Part shown: positions 33,278 through 41,939 of the stretch, in pieces
How positions within the stretch are numbered: position 1 is the stretch's first letter
How the letters are laid out: every line of letters starts with the position of its first letter
Position numbers and translations under genes: made by a program
Assembly: GCA_947497905.1 (NCBI GenBank)
Contig: CANMIH010000019.1
Location: 1-61,872 of the forward strand
DNA from: an uncultured Pelagimonas sp.
Lineage (GTDB): Bacteria; Pseudomonadota; Alphaproteobacteria; Rhodobacterales; Rhodobacteraceae
Direction: 5' to 3'
Length of the DNA: 61,872 nt
The notes under the pieces: model-generated
Databases searched by the model: none
Told to the model about the DNA's origin: nothing
Seen by the model: only the letters and a program-made list of their open reading frames with translations

Positions 33278-33918
33278 ATATTATTCTTTTAGGGCCGCCG
33301 GGTGCGGGCAAGGGAACTCAGGCACGTATTCTAGTAGAAGAACGTGGCATGGTTCAGCTCTCGACCGGTGACATGCTGCGCGACGCCAAAGAAAGCGGAA
33401 CCGAGATGGGCAAGAAAGTTGCTGACGTGATGGCCAAAGGCCAGCTCGTCACCGACGAGATTGTCATCGGTCTGATCCGTGAAAAGCTGCAGACAACAGA
33501 AGCCAACGGCTTTATCTTTGACGGCTTTCCTCGCACCCTCAAGCAGGCTGATGCGCTGGCTGAGCTGCTCGAAGAAATGGGGCAGAAGCTTGATGCGGTC
33601 GTTGAGCTGCGTGTTCAGGACGAAGCTCTTGTGAAGCGGATCACCGCTCGGTCGACCTGCGGAAGCTGTGGTGAAGTCTACAATGACATCACCAAGCCGA
33701 TCCCAGCCGACGGAAAGTGCATCAACTGTGGTGGTTCCGAATTCAAGCGCCGCGCGGATGACAACGCAGAAAGCCTGCGTACCCGTCTGATGGAATATTA
33801 CAAACAGACATCTCCGCTGATCGGCTATTACTATGCGCTGCGTATGCATAGCCGCGTAGATGGGCTTGGCGAGATTGGCGACATTAAGGCGGCTGTGGCT
33901 GAAAAGCTCGACGCCTAG
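33274..33918 (+). CDS. adk: Adenylate kinase with zinc-type lid
   Basis: 214-residue enzyme for ATP + AMP to 2 ADP. P-loop [10 protein letters not shown] near residue 7, LSTGDMLR for AMP, and FDGFPRT. The lid carries Cys129, Cys132, Cys149 and Cys152 (STCGSCG and GKCINCGG), a tetrahedral metal site as described for the Paracoccus enzyme and Gram-positives, not the Cys-free enterobacterial lid. Translationally coupled to secY. Confidence 0.98.
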   Translation: MNIILLGPPGAGKGTQARILVEERGMVQLSTGDMLRDAKESGTEMGKKVADVMAKGQLVTDEIVIGLIREKLQTTEANGFIFDGFPRTLKQADALAELLEEMGQKLDAVVELRVQDEALVKRITARSTCGSCGEVYNDITKPIPADGKCINCGGSEFKRRADDNAESLRTRLMEYYKQTSPLIGYYYALRMHSRVDGLGEIGDIKAAVAEKLDA

Positions 33919-33942
33919 GTCAGGTCAAATCTAAGATCGAAG

Positions 33943-33969
33943 AAAACCCGCCCTCAGGCGGGTTTTTTT
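33943..33969 (+). terminator. Terminator behind adk
   Basis: AAAACCCGCC and GGCGGGTTTT with a CTCA loop, followed by more T. Strong. Confidence 0.94.
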
Positions 33970-34003
33970 GTTAGGCTGGGGTCATCTGACAAAAGGTGAT
34001 TTC

Positions 34004-34360
34004 ATGCGTATACTTGCTGCAGCATTCGGAATTCTGGCCGCGCAGGCGTTGGCGGCTGAACAGGATTTTGTCACTGACCTAGCACTCTGTCCTCTGGATC
34101 CCATCGAACGCCACGAAAAGGGGCTAAGCTTTGATGGACAGTTTATCACCGAGATTGAATGGCTGTGTGAGATGGAAACGCCATTGCCGCAGGTGTCCTG
34201 GACCAAAGACCAGACCTTCTTTCGGATGGGGTACTGCAACGAACCGGGGGCAGTTTTTCCGGGGGTTTTTGTGTTTATGGTCTCAGAATATAACCCGGGG
34301 CAATTGTCGATGTATAACGGGGACAGTGGCGAGCCGACCGAGTTTCATCTTTGCCAATAA
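34004..34360 (+). CDS. Small secreted protein, unknown
   Basis: 118 residues. The signal peptide MRILAAAFGILAAQALA is followed by a mature part of about 100 residues with four Cys (LALCPLD, EWLCEM, MGYCNE, HLCQ), probably two disulfides. I recognise no family. AAAAGGTG precedes the ATG. It is placed between adk and rpsM, where infA/rpmJ or nothing is usual; no operon link is evident. Confidence 0.72.
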   Translation: MRILAAAFGILAAQALAAEQDFVTDLALCPLDPIERHEKGLSFDGQFITEIEWLCEMETPLPQVSWTKDQTFFRMGYCNEPGAVFPGVFVFMVSEYNPGQLSMYNGDSGEPTEFHLCQ

Positions 34361-34662
34361 TCGGATACTGGTGGATGTGGCCACGTACTTTACAGGTTAA
34401 GTGAGACACCCAAAATCGGGTCTTGATTGGTACAGTCGACCGCTGTGAATACGCGGTGTTCGCCTAATAGTGGCATAAGGGTTGACCTTCAGCCGAATTC
34501 TTTTTACCCACGCTCATCTCTAGTGAGAATCATTTTGTCCGATAGGTCGCACCTTGACGGCAGAGCACCTGATCAGCACTGGCCCGTCGGCATTCCGCCT
34601 CGGGCCTTATGTTGTGAAAAAAGGGCCTGGTGCTACGGGCTCGCAACGAAAAGGAAGCTACC
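34361..34662 (+). promoter_or_regulatory. Leader/promoter region before rpsM
   Basis: No gene in these 302 bases. There is a small hairpin (AGAC-A-CCC / GGG-TCT, 34404-34424), a candidate promoter TTGACC (34482-34487) with TACCCA 17 bases later, and a stem GGCCCG / CGGGCC (34581-34606) in the presumed leader. The -10 is weak. Confidence 0.4.
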
Positions 34663-35031
34663 TTGGCACGTATTGCCGGCGTAAACATCCCGACAAACAA
34701 GCGAGTGCTTATCGCACTCACCTATATCCACGGTATTGGTTCGACAGCGGCCAAAGAGATCTGTGACTCGGTCAACATCGACGTTACCCGTCGTGTGAAT
34801 GAACTGTCCGACGCAGAAGTTCTGGCTGTTCGTGAACATATCGATGCAAACTACACCGTTGAAGGTGACCTGCGTCGTGAAGTTCAGATCAACATCAAGC
34901 GTCTGATGGACCTGGGCTGCTACCGCGGTCTGCGCCATCGTCGTAACCTCCCGGTGCGCGGTCAGCGGACCCACACCAACGCACGTACACGCAAAGGCCC
35001 TGCAAAGGCCATTGCTGGTAAGAAGAAATAA
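34663..35031 (+). CDS. rpsM: 30S ribosomal protein S13 (TTG start)
   Basis: 122-residue S13 of the head, contacting P-site tRNA: (M)[25 protein letters not shown], the H2TH part, and [20 protein letters not shown]. The only start that fits family length is TTG at 34663, six bases behind AAGGAAG. The ATG of this frame would add 11 non-conserved residues and has no binding site. A rare start codon in a ribosomal gene is notable. Confidence 0.95.
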   Translation: MARIAGVNIPTNKRVLIALTYIHGIGSTAAKEICDSVNIDVTRRVNELSDAEVLAVREHIDANYTVEGDLRREVQINIKRLMDLGCYRGLRHRRNLPVRGQRTHTNARTRKGPAKAIAGKKK

Positions 35032-35046
35032 GGGGGACTACGACCA

Positions 35047-35439
35047 ATGGCACGTGATACCCGCCGTGGCGGCAAGAAAAAGGTCTCCAAGAACATCGCA
35101 TCTGGCGTTGCGCATGTGAACTCGACCTTCAACAACACCAAAATCCTGATCTCTGACGTGCAGGGCAACGCGATCTCGTGGTCGTCTGCTGGCACCATGG
35201 GTTTCAAAGGCTCGCGTAAATCGACCCCGTATGCTGCTCAGCTGGCTGCGGAAGATGCGGGCAAGAAAGCTCAGGAACATGGCGTTAAAACTCTGGAAGT
35301 TTTGGTGCAGGGCCCGGGTTCGGGTCGTGAATCGGCGCTCCGCGCGCTGGCTGCAGCAGGCTTCAACATCACATCGATCCGTGATGTAAGCCCGATTGCG
35401 CACAACGGCTGCCGTCCGCCGAAGCGCCGTCGCGTATAA
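35047..35439 (+). CDS. rpsK: 30S ribosomal protein S11
   Basis: 130-residue S11 of the platform: [53 protein letters not shown] and the end THNG-like [13 protein letters not shown]. It is separated from rpoA by 115 bases with a GGGGCCGC / GCGGTCCC stem (35456-35482). rpsD is not present in this cluster, as usual in alphaproteobacteria. Confidence 0.98.
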   Translation: MARDTRRGGKKKVSKNIASGVAHVNSTFNNTKILISDVQGNAISWSSAGTMGFKGSRKSTPYAAQLAAEDAGKKAQEHGVKTLEVLVQGPGSGRESALRALAAAGFNITSIRDVSPIAHNGCRPPKRRRV

Positions 35440-35554
35440 TCGCACAAAAATCTGGTTGGGGCCGCACCATTTGGGGCGGTCCCAGCTCGCTGTTTAAAAC
35501 CTCGGGCGTCTGGACCTATGGACATGGGGAACAGACAAGTATGGAGGGAACTGC

Positions 35555-36571
35555 ATGATCCACAAGAATTGGGCAGAGCTGATCAAGCCGACACAGCTGG
35601 AAATCCAGCCGGGCAATGATCCTGCACGCAAGGCCACTCTGATTGCCGAGCCGCTTGAGCGCGGCTTTGGTCTGACACTGGGCAATGCGCTGCGTCGCAT
35701 TTTGCTGTCGAGCCTTCAGGGCGCGGCCATCACCAGCGTTCAGATCGACAACGTTCTGCATGAATTCTCCAGCGTTGACGGTGTGCGTGAAGACGTGACC
35801 GACATCATCTTGAACCTGAAAGGCGTTAGCCTGCGCATGGAAGTGGAAGGCCCTAAGCGTCTTTCCGTTTCGGCAAAAGGTCCAGGTGTTGTAACTGCGG
35901 GTGACATTGCTGAGAGCGCCGGTATCGAGATCCTGAACCGCGAGCACGTGATCTGTCACGTGGACGAGGGTGCGGAAGTGTACATGGAATTCACCGTGAA
36001 CACCGGCAAAGGGTATGTTTCGGCCGACAAGAACAAGCCTGAAGATGCGCCTATCGGTCTGATCCCGATCGATGCAATCTACTCGCCAGTTAAAAAAGTC
36101 GCCTATGACGTTCAGCCGACCCGTGAAGGTCAGGTTCTGGACTATGACAAGCTGACTTTGAAAATCGAAACCGATGGTTCGGTTACCCCAGAAGATGCCA
36201 TCGCCTATGCGGCTCGTATCCTGCAGGACCAGCTGTCGATCTTCGTCAACTTCGACGAGCCCGAGTCGGCTCAGCGTCAGGACGATGATGATGGTCTCGA
36301 GTTCAACCCGCTTCTGCTGAAGAAAGTGGACGAGCTAGAACTGTCGGTACGTTCGGCAAACTGCCTGAAGAACGACAACATCGTTTACATCGGCGACCTG
36401 ATCCAGAAAACCGAAGCCGAGATGCTCCGCACTCCGAACTTCGGCCGCAAGTCGCTGAACGAGATCAAAGAAGTTCTGTCCGGTATGGGTCTGCACCTCG
36501 GTATGGATGTCGAAGACTGGCCGCCAGACAACATCGAAGATCTGGCCAAGAAACTGGAAGACAACTTCTAA
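35555..36571 (+). CDS. rpoA: RNA polymerase alpha subunit
   Basis: 338 residues. The N-terminal dimerisation domain (1-235) has [29 protein letters not shown]. An acidic linker ([11 protein letters not shown]) leads to the C-terminal domain (about 255-330), with [22 protein letters not shown] and [13 protein letters not shown] for UP-element and activator contacts. TATGGAGGGA precedes the ATG. A terminator follows, which separates it from rplQ. Confidence 0.98.
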   Translation: MIHKNWAELIKPTQLEIQPGNDPARKATLIAEPLERGFGLTLGNALRRILLSSLQGAAITSVQIDNVLHEFSSVDGVREDVTDIILNLKGVSLRMEVEGPKRLSVSAKGPGVVTAGDIAESAGIEILNREHVICHVDEGAEVYMEFTVNTGKGYVSADKNKPEDAPIGLIPIDAIYSPVKKVAYDVQPTREGQVLDYDKLTLKIETDGSVTPEDAIAYAARILQDQLSIFVNFDEPESAQRQDDDDGLEFNPLLLKKVDELELSVRSANCLKNDNIVYIGDLIQKTEAEMLRTPNFGRKSLNEIKEVLSGMGLHLGMDVEDWPPDNIEDLAKKLEDNF

Positions 36572-36594
36572 GTTTCGGGCACTTTGGAATAGAA

Positions 36595-36624
36595 GAGGGC
36601 AGCGCGGATGTGCTGCCCTTTTTT
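36595..36624 (+). terminator. Terminator behind rpoA
   Basis: GGGCAGC (36597-36603) pairs with GCTGCCC (36612-36618), followed by TTTTTT. In most bacteria rpoA and rplQ are co-transcribed; here this hairpin parts them. Confidence 0.9.
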
Positions 36625-36974
36625 CATGGACACACATGATTTCAGGTACAGACGAATCAGTTGGCCGGTAGAGAGGTCAGTCGGTGAGTTTACGGGTCGA
36701 AATCGTGAGATCCTTTTAAGCAGGCAAGTGCCGATAAATGCGGGGGAATATCTGTGTCAAATGATGCTGAACAGGGTTCGAAAGCACATGAAGTCGGGTT
36801 GCTTCTTGGGGCTTGCCTCACAGCAGTCTTTCGGCTAATCACGCGCATCTGCCGACATTCCCTTGTTTAGGGGGTACGGGAGGCCGGGCTCTAAGCCCCA
36901 AGGAGAACGGGTGACACGCATCACCCGTCAGACAAAGCAAAACCGCCCGTAGAGGGCACATTTGGAGTAAGACA
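36625..36974 (+). promoter_or_regulatory. Long leader/promoter region of rplQ
   Basis: 350 bases without a convincing gene. Near the 3' end are two clean hairpins: GGGCT-CTA-AGCCC (36886-36898) and ACGGGTGA-CACGCA-TCACCCGT (36907-36928), 47 bases before rplQ. They suggest a structured L17 leader. No firm promoter boxes were identified (TTGCCT near 36813 with TAATCA 17 bases on is possible). Confidence 0.45.
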
Positions 36975-37394
36975 ATGCGTCACGCAAAAGGCTATCGCCG
37001 CCTAAACCGTACTCACGAGCACCGTAAAGCTCTGTTCTCGAACATGGCTGGCTCGCTCATCGAGCACGAACAGATCAAAACCACCCTGCCGAAGGCAAAA
37101 GAACTCAAGCGCGTCATCGACAAGCTGATCACCCTGGGCAAGCGCGGCGACCTGCACGCGCGTCGTCAGGCCGCAGCTCAGCTGAAAGAAGACAAAGACG
37201 TTGCAAAACTCTTCGCTGTTCTTGGCCCGCGCTACAAAGAGCGTAACGGTGGCTACTGCCGCGTTCTGAAAGCTGGCTTCCGTTATGGTGACATGGCTCC
37301 GATGGCGATCATCGAGCTGGTTGACCGTGATGTTGACGCCAAAGGCGCAGCCGACAAGGCACGTGTCGCAGCTGAAGAAGCCGCAGAAGAGTAA
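36975..37394 (+). CDS. rplQ: 50S ribosomal protein L17
   Basis: 139-residue L17 at the tunnel exit: [90 protein letters not shown], and an Ala/Glu tail typical of alphaproteobacteria. GGAG precedes the ATG. Last ribosomal gene of the cluster. Confidence 0.98.
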   Translation: MRHAKGYRRLNRTHEHRKALFSNMAGSLIEHEQIKTTLPKAKELKRVIDKLITLGKRGDLHARRQAAAQLKEDKDVAKLFAVLGPRYKERNGGYCRVLKAGFRYGDMAPMAIIELVDRDVDAKGAADKARVAAEEAAEE

Positions 37395-37417
37395 TCTTCT
37401 CACATCGCAAGATGTTT

Positions 37418-37448
37418 AACCCCGTCTGCACTGGCAGGCGGGGTTTTT
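37418..37448 (+). terminator. Terminator behind rplQ
   Basis: AACCCCG-T-CTGC pairs with GCAG-G-CGGGGTT, followed by TTT. It may also serve the converging lyase-like gene. Confidence 0.92.
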
Positions 37449-37450
37449 AC

Positions 37451-38245
37451 TTATTTGGAGGAGGTCAAAGAGATGTCATCAAACAGAATGCGCGATGTCG
37501 CTTTGCCTTTTCCGGGGCGGTAGATGCCCATTTTGATATAGGGCTTGGCACAGGGGGCGTATTCGACCTTTGCACCCGAAACCACCTGGGTGCCGTTCAC
37601 ATGAACAGACAGCCGAGCAGGGTTTTGGCGATAGTCAAAATCAATGGTGAACTTCGCAGGTTTTCCGATCAGGCTTCGCGAGGTGACCGAAGCTCTTTGA
37701 ACGGACCGGTGTTCGCCTCGACCGGATCCCAGACCGTTGCCGTTTGTCTGATACAGTGCACGCACTTCTAATTTGCCACGATGGAACCGGACCATGACCG
37801 GGGGCGCTGCGTGGCAATCGCCATTCCAACCATGGATCTGAAAGAAATTTTCGCGCTCTCCGACAAAACCTTCAAGAAGGGTGGCTTCAAATTCGACCCG
37901 ATGATGGCGACCCGGTTTGAGATACCCCTTTTGACGCAGTTCAGCGCGCTCCCAAAAAGGAGCGTGATTTCGTGCTTTTGCATCGGTCGAACATTTGCCG
38001 ACGTCGCCGGGTCGTAGAGATACACGCAGTTTCTTGTCCCGTTCGATCTTGCTCCAGGCGATTGAGGTATCCGCGCCGCGCGTAATGGGCAATCCACAGT
38101 TGTCGAACATGGAGAAAGACCAGTCTCGATCTTTGAACGACTTGCCAGCGGCCTCGGCAGGATCGGTTCCCAATAAGGCTATCGCACATAGAACGCTTAG
38201 AGTTGGCCTGGTTGCTGCGCTGAGCCGTCGGAAAATATCTGGCAT
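37451..38245 (-). CDS. Secreted polysaccharide-lyase-like protein
   Basis: 264 residues with an N-terminal signal region (about 10-32, LSVLCAIALLGTDPAEA). The mature beta-rich chain shows WERAELRQKGYLKPGRHHRVEFE, NFFQIHGWNGDCHAAPPVMVRFHRGKLEVR and KMGIYRPGKGK, the order seen in heparin-lyase-I-like jelly-roll proteins (PF14099 type), where Arg, His and Tyr bind and cleave uronic-acid polymers. The substrate is unknown and activity is inferred from fold pattern only. GGAG lies before the ATG at 38245. Confidence 0.75.
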   Translation of the reverse strand: MPDIFRRLSAATRPTLSVLCAIALLGTDPAEAAGKSFKDRDWSFSMFDNCGLPITRGADTSIAWSKIERDKKLRVSLRPGDVGKCSTDAKARNHAPFWERAELRQKGYLKPGRHHRVEFEATLLEGFVGERENFFQIHGWNGDCHAAPPVMVRFHRGKLEVRALYQTNGNGLGSGRGEHRSVQRASVTSRSLIGKPAKFTIDFDYRQNPARLSVHVNGTQVVSGAKVEYAPCAKPYIKMGIYRPGKGKATSRILFDDISLTSSK

Positions 38246-38422
38246 AATTGCTCCAAAACAAATCAATGACGGTGATGGAATAGGAGTTTTCGAGTTTCTG
38301 CAACAGGAGAGGCGGTGAGACCTAGATCAGGCGATTGTTTTATCTGCAACGATCTGGTTGAAGCTAAGGGTGATGCTGCTCGTACTGAGGTGCATTCAAC
38401 CAAAATCCGACGGAGCTGTTTT

Positions 38423-39067
38423 ATGAAATCCCCTGTCTCGCTGTTCGACCTGCAAGGACTGATTTTTGGCGTCCTGATGGCCAGTCTTGGGGTGGTGTTT
38501 CTCAAAGCCGGTGGATTGGTGGCCGGACAGACGGCAGGTATGGCGCTGCTGTTGTCCTATGTGCTGGACATCGGCTTTGGCCCGCTGTTCTTCGCCATTG
38601 GTGTCCCGTTTCTCATTCTGGCCTGGACCAAGCGCGGACGTGCGTTTGCGCTTCGTACGATCTTTGTGGTTCTGGGGATTTCCTTTGGATCCCAGATGTT
38701 GGGGTCAGTATTGCTGTTCGAAAATCTGCACACGGGGCTGGCTGCGGTTCTTGGTGGCGCCTGTAGCGGGGCAGGTCTGATCGCGATTTTTCGGCACAAT
38801 GCCTCGGCCGGAGGGATGACAATCCTCGGGATCATCATCGAGCACAAAACCGGGTTCAAAGCGGGATGGTTCCAGGCGGCGATTGATGCGTTGGTTTTCG
38901 CGGCCTCTGCTTTTGTTCTGACACCAGAACAGCTCGCCTATTCTTTCCTTGGTGCGATGATCACAAATCTCACGATTGTTTGGAATTTCGACGTTGCACA
39001 GAGCGGAACCGGCCGTCCGGGTTATGGCCGACCTGCTAATACCAGTGCCGAAAACCTAAGCGAATAG
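38423..39067 (+). CDS. YitT-family membrane protein
   Basis: 214 residues, five or six membrane helices: GLIFGVLMASLGVVFLKAGGLVAGQTAGMALLLSYV and GLIAIFRHNASAGGMTILGIIIEHKTGFKAGWFQAAIDALVF are typical of YitT/DUF161 proteins, a family of unknown transport function. GGAG at 38412 decides the start over one 36 codons upstream. It precedes the aroG leader; no terminator is visible between. Confidence 0.85.
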   Translation: MKSPVSLFDLQGLIFGVLMASLGVVFLKAGGLVAGQTAGMALLLSYVLDIGFGPLFFAIGVPFLILAWTKRGRAFALRTIFVVLGISFGSQMLGSVLLFENLHTGLAAVLGGACSGAGLIAIFRHNASAGGMTILGIIIEHKTGFKAGWFQAAIDALVFAASAFVLTPEQLAYSFLGAMITNLTIVWNFDVAQSGTGRPGYGRPANTSAENLSE

Positions 39068-39120
39068 GATCGGAATTTTGGGCATGGACAGAAAAACGAA
39101 TCTCGGCTAGCGTCCAGCCC

Positions 39121-39198
39121 ATGACCCAGAAGTTCGCCGCATTTTGGTATTACTTTTATCCGAGCCACATGGCGGACGGAGGGGTTGGCGCGTTCTGA
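39121..39198 (+). CDS. Aromatic leader peptide of aroG attenuator
   Basis: A 25-residue ORF, MTQKFAAFWYYFYPSHM and so on, with eight aromatic codons; six of them (Phe-Trp-Tyr-Tyr-Phe-Tyr) are consecutive at codons 8-13. It ends with TGA 27 bases before a terminator and 95 bases before aroG. This is the layout of attenuation leader peptides, where a ribosome stalling at codons for scarce amino acids changes the RNA fold. The ribosome binding site is weak, the main reservation. Confidence 0.82.
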   Translation: MTQKFAAFWYYFYPSHMADGGVGAF

Positions 39199-39250
39199 CA
39201 AAACGCAAAAACAAGACTACCACCAAACCGCCCTTAACCCGGCGGTTTTT
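39182..39250 (+). promoter_or_regulatory. aroG: Transcription attenuator of aroG
   Basis: The terminator stem is AAACCGCC (39225-39232) with GGCGGTTT (39241-39248), then TT. A competing antiterminator is visible: GGGTT-GGCG (39182-39190) can pair with CGCC-CTT-AACCC (39229-39240), which removes the terminator's 5' arm. The leader-peptide stop codon lies six bases after 39190. A ribosome that finishes the peptide would mask this arm and favour termination. One stalled at the aromatic run leaves it free and lets aroG be transcribed. Confidence 0.8.
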
Positions 39251-39292
39251 ATTTTGTCCGTCGGTGGGCTCATCTCTCCAAGGACAAGACCC

Positions 39293-40363
39293 ATGCCTAT
39301 CACCACCCAGAACCTTCGTGTCACCCAGATGCAGCAACTCACCACGCCTGAAGAGTTGCGAGAACGACATCCATTGTCAGATGCCGCAACGCAAACCGTT
39401 CAGGCGGGCCGTGCCGCCATTCAGCGTATTTTGTCAGGTGAAGATGACCGTGTGATTGCCATCACCGGACCCTGTTCGATCCATGACCCTAAGGCGGCGA
39501 TTGAATACGCCCGCCAGCTTCAGGCGCTGCGGGTGGAATGCGCCGATACGCTGGAGATTGTCATGCGGGTCTATTTCGAGAAACCGCGCACCATTGGCGG
39601 GTGGAAAGGGTTGATCAACGATCCGGGCATGGATGGGTCGTTCCGGATCAACGAAGGTCTTGAGGCCGCGCGCAAGCTTCTGCTTGAGATCAATGAGATG
39701 GGCCTGCCGGTGGCGACCGAGTTTCTGGACACGGCTGTGCCACAATACGTGGCCGATCTGGTCAGCTGGGCCGCGATTGGCGCACGCACCACAGAAAGCC
39801 AGATCCACCGCGAGATGGCCTCGGGTCTGTCCTGTCCGGTTGGGTTCAAAAACGGCACCCGCGGCAATGTTCAGATCGCACTGGATGCCGTGCGGTCTTC
39901 GGCTCAGCCGCATCATTTCATGGGGTTGGCAGAGAACGGGCAGGGGGCGATTGTCGCCACAGATGGCAACCCGGATTGCCACGTGATCCTGCGGGGTGGT
40001 GAAGGCACCAACTACGATGCCGCCTCCGTCGATTCCTGTTGTTACCTCGCGCAAAAAGACGGCATTCGCCCACAGGTGATGATCGATGCGAGCCATGCCA
40101 ACAGCGGCAAAGATCCCATGAAACAGCCCGAAGTTCTTGAGAACATCGGGGATCAGATCGCGCGCGGGGATCACCGTATTATGGGTGTGATGATCGAAAG
40201 CCATCTGGTGGCGGGAGCACAGAAGCTCGGAACAGAGCCGCTGACCTATGGCCAATCCATCACGGACGGCTGTCTGGGCTGGGAGGACACGCGTGTCTGT
40301 CTGCGTGACCTCGCGCGCAATGTGGGCACCCGTAGAAGCGCTTCACTACAGCAGGCGTCATAA
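39293..40363 (+). CDS. aroG: 3-deoxy-7-phosphoheptulonate (DAHP) synthase, class I
   Basis: 356 residues. The enzyme condenses phosphoenolpyruvate and erythrose 4-phosphate, the first step of aromatic amino acid synthesis. Class I signatures: ITGPCSIHDPKAAIEYA, MRVYFEKPRTIGGWKGLINDP, EFLDTAVPQYVADLVSWAAIGARTTESQ, PVGFKNGT, ILRGG and MIDASHANSGKDP with metal-binding residues. AAGGACA fixes the ATG. Regulation by attenuation is indicated by the aromatic leader. Which of the aroF/G/H feedback types it is cannot be read from the sequence, so the gene symbol is nominal. Confidence 0.96.
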   Translation: MPITTQNLRVTQMQQLTTPEELRERHPLSDAATQTVQAGRAAIQRILSGEDDRVIAITGPCSIHDPKAAIEYARQLQALRVECADTLEIVMRVYFEKPRTIGGWKGLINDPGMDGSFRINEGLEAARKLLLEINEMGLPVATEFLDTAVPQYVADLVSWAAIGARTTESQIHREMASGLSCPVGFKNGTRGNVQIALDAVRSSAQPHHFMGLAENGQGAIVATDGNPDCHVILRGGEGTNYDAASVDSCCYLAQKDGIRPQVMIDASHANSGKDPMKQPEVLENIGDQIARGDHRIMGVMIESHLVAGAQKLGTEPLTYGQSITDGCLGWEDTRVCLRDLARNVGTRRSASLQQAS

Positions 40364-40551
40364 CAAAGCGGTCTCCCCCCTGGTGTCGGAGTCATTCGCT
40401 CCTCCCCTCCGGCACCATCTGGCGTGCAAAGGTCATCCCTCCTTTGCGCGCCACATTCATTCTGACAGCAGTCTTTTGCGCAACCCCATTGTGTTTCTTG
40501 CAATCGGTTCCGCCGCGCCGCATATCGAATGAGACACAGAGAGGAACCGCC

Positions 40552-41937
40552 ATGATCCTGCGCACCCTAATTTCATTTGGCTTTGCCCTTGGTCTTTTGG
40601 CCGCTCCAGTCGTGGCAGACACGCGTGTTCCCACGTCACAGGTCGAGATCAGCCTGTCTTTTGTGCCTTTGGTCAAACAGGCCGCGCCCGCTGTGGTGAA
40701 CATCTATGCCAGTCGCGTGGTGCAACAGCGCTCGCCCTTTGCCGATGACCCTATGTTTGGTCGGATGTTTCGTGAATTTCAGGGGCGGCCGAGGGTTCAG
40801 AACTCGCTGGGGTCTGGGGTGATCCTCTCTGAGGACGGGATTATCGTGTCCAACTATCACGTGGTGGGTATGGCGACCGATATTCGTGTGGTGTTGAACG
40901 ACCGTCGTGAATTTGCAGCGGATGTACTGTTGGGTGATGAAGAGTCCGATCTTGCCATCCTTAAGCTGCGCGACGCGCAGGACATGCCGCATCTCAGTTT
41001 CCGTGACAGTGATACAGTCGAAGTTGGTGAACTGGTGCTGGCGATCGGCAATCCCTTTGGGGTGGGCCAGACCGTGTCGAGCGGGATTGTGTCCGGTCTT
41101 GCGCGCTCAGGTGCCGCCACGGGGAACGCACGTGGGTATTTCCTGCAAACCGATGCACCGATCAATCCGGGCAACTCTGGTGGTGCGTTGATTGATGTTC
41201 AGGGGCGTTTGATTGGCGTGAACACTTCAATCCTGACGCGATCAGGCGGGTCAAACGGCATCGGATTTGCGATTCCATCTGCGCTTGTGTCGCAATTCGT
41301 GGATCAGGCCCAGCGTGGCGAAACCCGCTTCCAGCGCCCCTGGGCCGGGATCACAGGGCAGCCAGTTGATGCGGATCTGTCTGACAGTCTGGGACTTCTG
41401 CTGCCGGGTGGTGTGGTGATTGCCAATCTGCATGCCGCCAGCCCCTTCACCGCAGCAGGTCTGCAGGTGGGGGATGTGGTGCTGAGTGTTGATGGCCAGC
41501 CTGTGAATACGCCCGCTGAAATGATTTTTCGCATGTCGGTCCGCGGGATTGGGGAACAGGCCACTGTGCGGTTTGCCAGCCGGGGTGAAGAGAAAGAAGC
41601 AAAAGTTGCGATGATCGCCGCGCCCAATACTCCTCCTGCGGAGGTCACCCAGCTTGGAACGCGCGATGTGCTTCCGGGGCTCACCGTGGCGCGGATCAAT
41701 CCTGCTGTTGCGGATGAGCTGAACCTGCCAGCGGGCCTTGAAGGCATTATCGTGCTGGACCCGGGCAATGCCGGCGCACGGGTAGGGTTGCGTCGTGGCG
41801 ATATTCTTCTGGGCATTGATGGACGTGAGCTGACCTCCCCCAAAGATCTGGGCCACCTGCTTGAGCGCGCAGGGAATGGCGTGCGGGTTGATGCGCTTCG
41901 GGGCAATGCCCGGCTTGTTCTTCGGTTCAGAGGCTGA
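40552..41937 (+). CDS. Deg/HtrA-type periplasmic serine protease
   Basis: 461 residues: signal peptide (about 1-22, ALGLLAAPVVA), a trypsin-like domain with triad His103 (NYHVV), Asp133 (ESDLAIL) and Ser209 (NPGNSGGAL), then two PDZ domains (about 275-360 and 375-455). It degrades or chaperones misfolded envelope proteins. GAGGAA precedes the ATG. Two bases before rarA, so likely one transcript. Confidence 0.95.
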   Translation: MILRTLISFGFALGLLAAPVVADTRVPTSQVEISLSFVPLVKQAAPAVVNIYASRVVQQRSPFADDPMFGRMFREFQGRPRVQNSLGSGVILSEDGIIVSNYHVVGMATDIRVVLNDRREFAADVLLGDEESDLAILKLRDAQDMPHLSFRDSDTVEVGELVLAIGNPFGVGQTVSSGIVSGLARSGAATGNARGYFLQTDAPINPGNSGGALIDVQGRLIGVNTSILTRSGGSNGIGFAIPSALVSQFVDQAQRGETRFQRPWAGITGQPVDADLSDSLGLLLPGGVVIANLHAASPFTAAGLQVGDVVLSVDGQPVNTPAEMIFRMSVRGIGEQATVRFASRGEEKEAKVAMIAAPNTPPAEVTQLGTRDVLPGLTVARINPAVADELNLPAGLEGIIVLDPGNAGARVGLRRGDILLGIDGRELTSPKDLGHLLERAGNGVRVDALRGNARLVLRFRG

Positions 41938-41939
41938 TT

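Noticed and set aside
36608-36838. 76-codon frame between rpoA and rplQ
   Set aside because: Starts within the rpoA terminator, no ribosome binding site, no motif.
39434-40255. 273-codon minus-strand frame under aroG
   Set aside because: Antisense shadow of a well-supported enzyme gene.
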